Source: Acetobacteraceae bacterium (GTDB taxonomy: Bacteria > Pseudomonadota > Alphaproteobacteria > Acetobacterales > Acetobacteraceae). From it: a DNA stretch of 19,581 nt. Each line of letters opens with the position of its first letter. The first letter of the stretch is position 1. Where the stretch lies: assembly GCA_027323595.1 (NCBI GenBank), contig DAHWBL010000210.1, positions 1 through 19,581 on the forward strand, in the 5' to 3' direction. The notes beneath the pieces were generated by a model that saw only the letters and a list, made by a program, of their open reading frames with translations, was not told the origin of the DNA and did no database searches. Positions 13,904-19,581 of this stretch are shown in pieces. Both the position numbers and the translations under genes were made by a program.

Positions 13904-15028
13904 ATGACCGCTGATCGCGTCACCTCCGACATCATCGTCATCGGCGGCGGCATCGCCGGCGCCTCCGCCGCCGCCAACCTCGCCGCCCACCACCGCGTCA
14001 CGCTGATCGAGGCGGAGGATGTCGCCGGCTACCACACCACCGGCCGCTCGGCGGCGATCTGGGTGCAGAATTTCGGCCCCGACGACGTGCGCCTGCTGTC
14101 GCGCCTGTCGCGCGCGTTCTTCGCCAACCCACCCGAAGGCTTCACCGACGTTCCGCTGCTGCACCACCGCCCGGTGCTGTTCCTCGCCGCCCGGGGCGAG
14201 ACCGACGCGCTCGACCGCCTGCTCGCCCACGCCGAGGGCCTGCGCCCGATCTCCGTCGCCGCCGCCCGCGACCTCGTGCCGGCCATCATCGCCGACAACG
14301 CCGCCGCCGCCGCGATCGAGGATGACGCGTTCGACATGGATGTGAGCGCGCTGCACCAGGGCTATCTGCGCCAATTGCGCGCGCTGGGCGGCACCATCGC
14401 GCTGCGATCGCGCGCCACGCGGATCGACCGCGCCGCCGGCAGTTGGCGCGTGCACACCCAAACCGCCGAGTTCGTCGCCCCCATCATCGTCAATGCCGCC
14501 GGCGCCTGGGCGGACGGGGTCGCAGGGCTGGCCGGGCTCGCCCCGCTCGGCCTGCGCCCGCTGCGCCGCACCGCGCTGATCATCGACCCCGCGCCCTTCA
14601 CCGTCACCGACTGGCCGATGGTGATCGACGCCGCCCACCAATGGTACGCCCGCCCCGAGGCGCGCACCCGGCTGCTGATCTCGCCCGAGGACGAAACCCC
14701 CGACCACCCGCACGACGTGCAACCCGAGGAGCTCGACATCGCGCTCGCCATCGACCGCATGCAGTCCGCCCTCGCCATCGCGGTGCGGCGGGTGGAACGC
14801 AGTTGGGCCGGGCTGCGCACCTTCTCGCCCGACGGCAGCCTCATTTTCGGAAGGGACCCGCGCGCGGCAGGGTTTTTCTGGTGCGCCGGGCAAGGCGGCT
14901 ACGGCATCCAGACCGCGCCCGCCGCCGGCCGCCTGCTCGCCGATCTGCTCACCTGGTCCGACCCCGCCGGTGCCGCGGCGGCGGTGCCGATGACCACGCC
15001 CGCGCGCTTCATCCCGCCCGCGGCGTGA
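13904..15028 (+). CDS. FAD-dependent D-amino-acid dehydrogenase-like oxidoreductase (DauA-like)
   Basis: A 374-residue flavoprotein of the DAO family. The FAD-binding Rossmann motif is VIGGGIAGASAA (12-23), with Glu36 ending strand 2. Extended segments resemble Pseudomonas D-arginine dehydrogenase DauA: AGYHTTGRSAA (41-51), SRAFFANPPEGF (69-80), ALHQGYLRQLR, VNAAGAWADGVAGLAGL, DWPMVIDAAHQWY, HDVQPEELDIA, WAGLRTFSPDG and GQGGYGIQTAPA. Compared with DauA as I recall it, catalytic-pocket His48 is Ile52 here, Tyr53 is Phe57, and the guanidinium-binding Glu87 is Val91. The substrate is therefore unlikely to be D-arginine. The last 20 bases overlap the 3' end of the opposing regulator gene. No strong ribosome-binding site is seen. 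Confidence 0.88.
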   Translation: MTADRVTSDIIVIGGGIAGASAAANLAAHHRVTLIEAEDVAGYHTTGRSAAIWVQNFGPDDVRLLSRLSRAFFANPPEGFTDVPLLHHRPVLFLAARGETDALDRLLAHAEGLRPISVAAARDLVPAIIADNAAAAAIEDDAFDMDVSALHQGYLRQLRALGGTIALRSRATRIDRAAGSWRVHTQTAEFVAPIIVNAAGAWADGVAGLAGLAPLGLRPLRRTALIIDPAPFTVTDWPMVIDAAHQWYARPEARTRLLISPEDETPDHPHDVQPEELDIALAIDRMQSALAIAVRRVERSWAGLRTFSPDGSLIFGRDPRAAGFFWCAGQGGYGIQTAPAAGRLLADLLTWSDPAGAAAAVPMTTPARFIPPAA

Positions 15029-16406
15029 AGCGATACGGGCTCGCCTCCTTGGTCAGCGGATCGAGTGCCAGGCGATTCTCCAGCGGCGGAAACGCCCGGC
15101 TGCCGCAGCCCTGCCGATCGCACAGCCGACATGACAGCCCGATCCCCACCGCCGCACCCGCCAGATCGATGCCGTCGGCATAGACCATCTCGCCCGCATG
15201 GGTGATGTCGCACCCCAGCGCGATCACCCGCGCCGGCGGCGGCTCACCCCAGGAGCTGACCCCAAGCAGCGCCCGCGCGATCGTCAAAAACCGTGTGCCA
15301 TCCGGCAACTCCGCCACCTGCACCTGGCACCCGCCTGGCGCGCCGAAGGCCCGGTGCACGATCCATTTCGGACAATTTCCGCCAAAGCGGGCGAACGCGA
15401 AGCCGGCGGCCGAAAATCGCTTGGACACATTGCCCGCCGGGTCCACGCGCAGAAAAAACATCGGCACGCCACGCGCGTCGGGGCGCTGCAACGACGACAG
15501 CCGTTGCGCCGCCTGCTCGAAGCTCACGGCGAACCGATCCGCCAGCGCATCGATGTCGTGGCGCAGCGCGCGGCCCGCCCGCGCGAACGGCGCGTACGGC
15601 ATCACCACCGCCGCGGCGGCATAGTTCAGCAGCCCCAGCCGCAACAGTGCCGCGGCATCCGCGCTGCTCGGCGCGATCTCCTCCACCGCCGCCTCGATCG
15701 TCGCGCGCGCCTCCAGCAGCACCAGTTGGAAGGCGAGCTGGAAGCCCCGGCTGGCCGGGCTCAGCCGTTCGGATAAAGACAGCGTGCGACTGGACGGATC
15801 AAAACGCCGATGCTCGCCCGCCGCGCTGGTGGTGCGCAGCATCACCCCATGCGCGCGGGCCAGCCGGCGGGCCATCGCCGCGGCATAATCCGCCGCCGCC
15901 ACCTCGCCGATCGGCGCGCGGATGGCCTCCGCCGCGATCTCCAACTGATCGAAATAATTGCCGCGCTCATGAAATGCGTCGCGCACCTCCTCATGCGGCA
16001 GCAGCACCCGCCGGCCGGACGGCAGGGCGAGCGCGCTCGCATCCTCGCGCGCGATCCGCCAGGCGCGGTACAGCGCCAGCAGCGCGCGCGCCGCGTTCGG
16101 CGTCTGGGTGACCAGGGCGGCCGCCTCCGCGTCGGCCACCGGCTCGGCGCCGATCGCAGGGTCGGCGAACACCTCGCGCACCCCGGCCTCCAGTTGGCGC
16201 TCGCTGCTGCCCGACAGGGCGGCGAGATCCACCTCCAGAATCTCGGCGAGCTTGATCAGCAGGGCGGCGGTCACCGCGCGCTGGTCATGCTCGATCAGGT
16301 TCAGATAGCTCGCCGACACGCCCAGGCGCGCGGCCAGCGCCTGCTGTGCCAGGCCTCGTTCCAGCCGCAGCCGTCGCACGGCGCGGCCGATCAGCGGGCG
16401 GGACAT
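15009..16406 (-). CDS. XRE-family regulator of the ScfR/RamB type (HTH + IrrE-like + Cys-rich C-terminal domain)
   Basis: A 465-residue transcription factor. It has an N-terminal Cro/cI-type helix-turn-helix (about 5-60; LAQQALAARLGVSASYLNLIEHDQR), a middle IrrE/ImmA-like domain (about 175-300) and a C-terminal DUF2083-type domain (about 305-460). The metalloprotease HExxH position is occupied by FQLAFQLVLLE (222-232), as is usual in this regulator class, so it is not expected to be a protease. The C-terminal part has six cysteines (345, 360, 399, 426, 429, 434), including CRLCDRQGC. Relatives such as RamB control glyoxylate-shunt and acyl-CoA genes, sensing carbon status. Its divergence from aceA fits that role. 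AGGAG lies eight bases before the ATG. Confidence 0.88.
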   Translation of the reverse strand: MSRPLIGRAVRRLRLERGLAQQALAARLGVSASYLNLIEHDQRAVTAALLIKLAEILEVDLAALSGSSERQLEAGVREVFADPAIGAEPVADAEAAALVTQTPNAARALLALYRAWRIAREDASALALPSGRRVLLPHEEVRDAFHERGNYFDQLEIAAEAIRAPIGEVAAADYAAAMARRLARAHGVMLRTTSAAGEHRRFDPSSRTLSLSERLSPASRGFQLAFQLVLLEARATIEAAVEEIAPSSADAAALLRLGLLNYAAAAVVMPYAPFARAGRALRHDIDALADRFAVSFEQAAQRLSSLQRPDARGVPMFFLRVDPAGNVSKRFSAAGFAFARFGGNCPKWIVHRAFGAPGGCQVQVAELPDGTRFLTIARALLGVSSWGEPPPARVIALGCDITHAGEMVYADGIDLAGAAVGIGLSCRLCDRQGCGSRAFPPLENRLALDPLTKEASPYRFTPRAG

Positions 16407-16435
16407 GGGGCTCTCCTGTGCAGCAACGATCCGGC

Positions 16436-16451
16436 GTCAAGTTTTCACATT
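16436..16451 (-). promoter_or_regulatory. Candidate operator copy A, facing the regulator gene
   Basis: The minus strand reads AATGTGAAAACTTGAC, ending 30 bases before the regulator ATG. It matches copy B at 13 of 16 positions, the differences being confined to the three central bases. Confidence 0.45.
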
Positions 16452-16536
16452 TTTTACTGATTTACAAGCGCGTCTGTTAATTTCCCTACGTCCTTGCACG
16501 TTCCTACGCAATTTTCGCCATGACACGCTGCGTCGC

Positions 16537-16552
16537 AATGTGAATTATTGAC
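16537..16552 (+). promoter_or_regulatory. Candidate operator copy B, facing aceA
   Basis: The plus strand reads AATGTGAATTATTGAC, ending 55 bases before the aceA ATG. It overlaps a dyad GTGAA (16540-16544)-N8-TTCAC (16553-16557), a good shape for a dimeric repressor site. Confidence 0.45.
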
Positions 16553-16606
16553 TTCACCACCGCCCGACTCCCCATCCTCAGGGCACCCAGCAAAAGGACA
16601 CCGACG

Positions 16607-18007
16607 ATGCGCACCACCCCCCGCTTCTCCCCCGCCTGCTTCTCCCCCGACGGCATGGGCGGCCAGCCCCCGCGCGACCCCGCCCGCTTCGAGGGCATCC
16701 GCCGCGATTATTCCCCCGCCGAGGTCGAGCGTCTGGCCGGCTCGTTCCGGGTGCGCCACACCATCGCCGAGATGGGCGCCGCCCGGCTGTGGCATCTGCT
16801 GCACACCGAGCCCTACCTGCCCACCCTGGGCGCGATGACCGGCGGCCAGGCGCTGCAACAGGTCAAGGCCGGGCTGAAGGCGATCTATCTCTCCGGCTGG
16901 CAGGTCGCCGCCGACGCCAACTCCGCCGGCCAGATGTATCCCGACCAGTCGCTCTATCCGGTCGATTCCGTGCCCACCGTCATCCGCCGGCTGAACAATT
17001 CGCTGCGCCGCGCCGACCAGATCGCCCGGCTCGAAAACCAGGCCGACCCCACCTACTGGATGGCGCCGATCATCGCCGACGCCGAGGCCGGCTTCGGCGG
17101 CGCCCTCAACGCCTTCGAGCTGATGCGCCACATGATCGAATCCGGCGCCGCCGGCGTGCATTTCGAAGACCAGCTCGCCAGCGAAAAGAAATGCGGCCAT
17201 CTGGGCGGCAAGGTGCTGGTGCCGATCAGCCAGCACATCCGCACCCTCAACGCCGCCCGCCTCGCCGCCGACGTGGAGGGCGTGTCCACCATCCTGCTCT
17301 GCCGCACCGACAGCCACGCCGCCCAGCTCCTCACCTCCGACATCGATGAGCGCGACCGCCCCTTCCTCACCGGTGAGCGCACTCCCGAGGGCTTCTTCCG
17401 CATCCGCGAAGGCGTCGGCGTGGAATACGCGATCGCCCGCAGCCTCGCCTACGCGCCCTATGCGGACCTGCTCTGGTGGGAAACCTCCGAGCCCGATCTG
17501 GCCGAGGCGGAGCGTTTCGCCAACGCCATCCACGCCCAGTTTCCCGGCAAGCTGCTCGCCTATAACTGCTCGCCCAGCTTCAACTGGCGCAAGAAGCTCT
17601 CCGAGGCACAGATCGCCGATTTCCAGGCCGCCATCGGCGCGATGGGCTACCGCTTCCAGTTCGTCACCCTGGCCGGCTTCCACAGCCTCAACCTGTCGAT
17701 GTTCGATCTCGCGCATGACTATGCGCGCCGCGGCATGGCCGCCTATTCGCAACTCCAACAGGCCGAGTTCGCCGCCGAGGCACGCGGCTACACCGCCACG
17801 CGCCACCAGCGCGAGGTCGGCACCGGCTGGTTCGACGCGGTGGCCGTCACCGCCTCGGGTGGGGCGGCCTCCACCACCGCGATGGGCGGCAGCACCGAGG
17901 CCGCGCAGTTCCACGCCGCCCCACAGGCCCCCGCGCCGAGCGAGCATTTCGACGAGGGCCTGGTCCACGCCCACGAATGGGCCACCTCCGCGCCCTGCAC
18001 GCGCTGA
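16607..18007 (+). CDS. aceA: Isocitrate lyase
   Basis: Isocitrate lyase splits isocitrate into glyoxylate and succinate, the first step of the glyoxylate shunt used for growth on acetate or fatty acids. The 466-residue protein has the active-site signature KKCGH (194-198, nucleophile Cys196), the upstream metal/substrate residues in IADAEAGFGG (157-165) and VHFEDQ (184-189), and YNCSPSFNW (319-327). The usual C-terminus STTAMGGSTEAAQF is reached at residue 435. About 30 extra residues follow, with a Pro-rich linker and an acidic/His-rich end (SEHFDEGLVHAHEW). AAGGA lies upstream of the ATG at a good distance. It is transcribed divergently from the ScfR/RamB-type regulator, which is its likely controller. 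No malate synthase is in the window. Confidence 0.96.
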   Translation: MRTTPRFSPACFSPDGMGGQPPRDPARFEGIRRDYSPAEVERLAGSFRVRHTIAEMGAARLWHLLHTEPYLPTLGAMTGGQALQQVKAGLKAIYLSGWQVAADANSAGQMYPDQSLYPVDSVPTVIRRLNNSLRRADQIARLENQADPTYWMAPIIADAEAGFGGALNAFELMRHMIESGAAGVHFEDQLASEKKCGHLGGKVLVPISQHIRTLNAARLAADVEGVSTILLCRTDSHAAQLLTSDIDERDRPFLTGERTPEGFFRIREGVGVEYAIARSLAYAPYADLLWWETSEPDLAEAERFANAIHAQFPGKLLAYNCSPSFNWRKKLSEAQIADFQAAIGAMGYRFQFVTLAGFHSLNLSMFDLAHDYARRGMAAYSQLQQAEFAAEARGYTATRHQREVGTGWFDAVAVTASGGAASTTAMGGSTEAAQFHAAPQAPAPSEHFDEGLVHAHEWATSAPCTR

Positions 18008-18013
18008 TCGCGC

Positions 18014-18042
18014 TTGCGTCACATCGGGTTGATATATATGAT
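18014..18042 (+). promoter_or_regulatory. Candidate sorAB promoter
   Basis: TTGCGT (18014-18019) and TATGAT (18037-18042) are exactly 17 bases apart. The -10 matches five of six consensus bases; the -35 keeps only TTG. Transcription would start near 18049, giving a leader of about 110 bases before the sorA ATG. It begins only seven bases after the aceA stop. Confidence 0.45.
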
Positions 18043-18045
18043 CAA
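18029..18045. promoter_or_regulatory. Palindrome TTGAT-N7-ATCAA overlapping the sorA -10
   Basis: TTGATATATATGATCAA has five-base complementary arms and contains the candidate -10 hexamer. A protein bound here would block RNA polymerase, so it is a plausible repressor operator. It is the most AT-rich spot in this part of the window. Confidence 0.4.
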
Positions 18046-18071
18046 TCTAATGTGAAACGACTCCGGCATCG

Positions 18072-18153
18072 CCGGACTTGCCGTCCGGTGCGGGCCGCGT
18101 GGATACTCCCCCCTCCACGCACCCGCATCGGGCGGCAATCTACCAAGGGGGGA
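18072..18153 (+). promoter_or_regulatory. Structured sorA leader with loop complementary to the ribosome-binding site
   Basis: A first hairpin pairs CCGGAC (18072-18077) with GTCCGG (18083-18088). A second pairs GCGTGGA (18097-18103) perfectly with TCCACGC (18114-18120) around a 10-base loop ending in six C. Bases 18107-18114 (TCCCCCCT) are the exact complement of 18146-18153 (AGGGGGGA), which is the sorA Shine-Dalgarno. The leader could thus form a pseudoknot or an alternative helix that hides the ribosome-binding site. Confidence 0.45.
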
Positions 18154-18158
18154 CGGCC

Positions 18159-19349
18159 ATGGCACAGATCACGCGGCGCACCGCGCTCGGCGGCGCGCTC
18201 GCCGGCGGCATCGCCGGCACCGCGCGCGCCGCCAGCATCGACCTGCCCTTCGCCAACGGCACCCGCCCGCTCGAAACCTACCCGCAAAAACGCCCGCTGA
18301 TCCGCCTCACCAGCCGCCCGCCGCAGCTCGAAACCCCCTTCGCGCTGTTCGACAACGCACCGATCACCGCCAACGACGCGTTCTTCGTGCGCTACCACCT
18401 CGCCGGCATCCCGTTCGAACAACTCGACGCGGCGAGCTGGAAACTCTCGATCAAGGGCGCGGTGAAAACCCCCCTCACGCTCAGCCTCGCCGAGCTGAAA
18501 AAATTCGACCACCACGACATCGTCGCGGTCAACCAGTGCTCGGGCAACAGCCGCGGCTTTTTCGAGCCGCGGGTGCCCGGCGGACAGGCCGGCAACGGGC
18601 TGATGGGCTGCGCGCGCTGGCGCGGCGTGCGCCTGGCCGACGTGCTCGCCCGCGCCGGGGTCGGCCCCGATGCGGTGCAGGTGCGCTTCGACGGCGCCGA
18701 CGGCCCGATCTCCCCGGCCACCCCCGATTTCGCCAAGGCGCTCGATCTGGCGGTCGCCACCAGCCCCGACGTGCTGCTCGCCTGGTCGATGAACGGGTCC
18801 GACCTGCCGGTGCTGAACGGCTATCCGCTGCGCCTCGTGGTGCCCGGCTATTTCGGCACCTACTGGCTCAAGCATCTCAACGAAATCACCGTGCTCACCG
18901 GCAAACTCGACAATTTCTGGATGACCAGCGCCTATCGCATCCCCGACAACCCCACCGCCTCGGTGCCACCAGGCACCGCGCCCACCGCCACCCGCCCGAT
19001 CGGCCGCTTCACCGTGCGCAGCTTCATCACCAACCTCGCCGACGGCGCCCACATCGCCCCCGGCCCGACCGCGCTGCGCGGCATCGCCTTTGACGCCGGC
19101 AGCGGCATCGCCAAGGTCGAGGTCTCCGCCGATGACGGCGCGAGCTGGCAGCCCGCCACGCTGGGCACCGATCTCGGCCGCTTCGCCTTCCGCCCCTGGA
19201 CCGCCAATGTCACCCTGCCGGCCGGAAAGTGGGTGCTGAAGGTCCGCGCCACCGCCGTCTCGGGCGAGACCCAGCCGGCCACGCCGCTGTGGAATCCCGG
19301 AGGCTACATGCGCAACGTCATCGAATCGGTTCGCCTGGAGGTCGCGTGA
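18159..19349 (+). CDS. sorA: Sulfite dehydrogenase, molybdopterin (Moco) subunit
   Basis: The catalytic subunit of a periplasmic sulfite:cytochrome c oxidoreductase, oxidising sulfite to sulfate. The 396-residue protein starts with a twin-arginine signal (ITRRTALGGALAGG, residues 4-17; cleavage near ARA-AS), consistent with export of the folded Moco enzyme. The oxidoreductase molybdopterin domain (about 60-260) contains the Mo-ligand Cys127 in VNQCSGNSRG, then CARWRGVRLADVL and GYPLRLVVPGYFGTYWLKHL. A Mo-co dimerisation domain (about 290-396) follows, with IAKVEVSADDGASW and WNPGGYMRN. The ATG at 18159 is chosen because AGGGGGGA lies six bases upstream and the Tat signal starts there. The gene is followed directly by a cytochrome c, which fits SorAB better than SoxCD or the membrane-anchored MsrP. 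Confidence 0.9.
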   Translation: MAQITRRTALGGALAGGIAGTARAASIDLPFANGTRPLETYPQKRPLIRLTSRPPQLETPFALFDNAPITANDAFFVRYHLAGIPFEQLDAASWKLSIKGAVKTPLTLSLAELKKFDHHDIVAVNQCSGNSRGFFEPRVPGGQAGNGLMGCARWRGVRLADVLARAGVGPDAVQVRFDGADGPISPATPDFAKALDLAVATSPDVLLAWSMNGSDLPVLNGYPLRLVVPGYFGTYWLKHLNEITVLTGKLDNFWMTSAYRIPDNPTASVPPGTAPTATRPIGRFTVRSFITNLADGAHIAPGPTALRGIAFDAGSGIAKVEVSADDGASWQPATLGTDLGRFAFRPWTANVTLPAGKWVLKVRATAVSGETQPATPLWNPGGYMRNVIESVRLEVA

Positions 19350-19351
19350 TC

Positions 19352-19581
19352 ATGCGCGCATTGCTGCTGCTGCCGTTCCTCGCACTGCCCGCCGCCGCCG
19401 CCAGCTACCGGCTGCCGCCCGAAACCGCCGCCCTCGCGCCAGGGCCGGACATGCAGACCGTGCAGGCCACCTGCACCGTCTGCCACTCGCCCGACTACAT
19501 CACCACCCAGCCGCGCGGCCTGGCCGATCCCACCGCCTTCTGGACCGCCGAGGTCACCAAGATGCGCAAGGCCTACGGCGC
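19352..19581 (+). CDS. sorB: Sulfite dehydrogenase cytochrome c subunit, N-terminal fragment (3' end outside window)
   Basis: The first 76 residues of a small periplasmic c-type cytochrome that would accept electrons from SorA. A Sec signal peptide (MRALLLLPFLALPAAAA) is followed by a single haem-binding motif CTVCH (Cys41, Cys44, His45). The following DYITTQP and FWTAEVTKMRKAYG resemble SorB. The frame remains open at the window edge. GGAGG at 19337-19341 serves the ATG at 19352. An in-frame GTG at 19346, overlapping the sorA stop as GTGA, is an alternative start. Co-transcription with sorA is nearly certain. Confidence 0.88.
   Translation, partial: MRALLLLPFLALPAAAASYRLPPETAALAPGPDMQTVQATCTVCHSPDYITTQPRGLADPTAFWTAEVTKMRKAYG

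Larger units (their letters stand above)
16407..16606. promoter_or_regulatory. Divergent regulatory region between the ScfR/RamB-type gene and aceA
   Basis: This 200-base interval is clearly AT-richer than its surroundings, especially 16440-16475 and 16505-16555, and must contain both promoters. The sequence AATGTGAA-N3-TTGAC occurs once on each strand, each copy pointing toward the gene it precedes (entries at 16436 and 16537). I find no -35/-10 pair strong enough to name for either gene. Confidence 0.6.

Noticed and set aside
16436..16440. TTGAC in the 16-base motifs as -35 elements
   Set aside because: At 16-18 bases downstream there is no acceptable -10 in either copy (AGGAGA and CCCATC are found), so an operator role fits better than a promoter.
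16454..18022. 522-codon minus-strand ORF opposite aceA
   Set aside because: It is antisense to a clear isocitrate lyase and to its promoter region. The composition is that of a high-GC shadow frame (Gly/Ala/Val/His-rich) with no domain.
18008..18158. Known Moco riboswitch upstream of the Moco enzyme
   Set aside because: The leader is structured, but I could not match it to the multi-stem Moco RNA architecture, so I report only the pairing I can see.
18042..19052. 336-codon minus-strand ORF opposite sorA
   Set aside because: It covers the sorA leader and Moco domain in antisense and has repetitive Gly/Ala/Glu/His composition and no recognisable domain.

Overview
The window is very GC-rich, gene-dense alphaproteobacterial DNA. 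It looks like a member of the Rhodospirillales, most likely Acetobacteraceae. That placement is inferred from protein flavour (a BamB/Der pair behind a membrane-anchored TPR protein, a DUF1491 protein, a DauA-like oxidase, a ScfR/RamB-type regulator beside isocitrate lyase), not from any marker gene. No RNA gene, CRISPR array, transposase or phage gene was found.

Layout. Bases 1-387 hold the 3' end of uvrC, and a small secreted EF-hand-like protein follows at 477-752. Convergent to these is a minus-strand operon, yfgM-like > bamB > der (4128 to 774), coupled by a 4-base overlap and a 5-base gap and preceded by a good sigma70-type promoter at 4196-4224. A cysteine-rich lipoprotein (4283-4663, +) and an OmpA-family porin (4718-5800, -) converge on a perfect 12-bp GC hairpin. 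The ompA upstream stretch (5801-6036) is relatively AT-rich, non-coding, and has several inverted and direct repeats. A DUF1491 gene (6037-6369, -) diverges from a NitT/TauT-type ABC importer (binding protein, ATPase, permease; 6476-8986, +). That importer is followed closely by a 70-aa basic protein, a DUF429 protein, and a secreted alpha/beta hydrolase (10301-11566).

The hydrolase and an orphan ModA-like periplasmic protein (11694-12458, -) converge on a 118-bp double-hairpin repeat bounded by CTAGAGC/GCTCTAG. A TauE/SafE sulfite-exporter-type permease and its DUF1634 partner follow (12633-13789, +), then a DauA-like FAD oxidoreductase (13904-15028, +). The last overlaps tail-to-tail, by 20 bases, a ScfR/RamB-type regulator (15009-16406, -). 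This regulator diverges from isocitrate lyase aceA (16607-18007, +), and the 200-bp interval between them carries two oppositely oriented copies of a 16-base motif. The right end is a periplasmic sulfite dehydrogenase operon: Moco subunit sorA (18159-19349) and the start of haem subunit sorB (19352 to the window edge).

How it fits together. The right half suggests central-carbon switching (glyoxylate shunt under a neighbouring acyl-CoA-type regulator) and periplasmic sulfite oxidation. A TauE/SafE permease and a ModA-like protein a few kb away could plausibly handle sulfite export and molybdate supply, but that link is inference. The most unusual structure seen is the sorA leader. It has a promoter whose -10 lies inside a palindrome, and a hairpin whose loop is complementary to the sorA ribosome-binding site.
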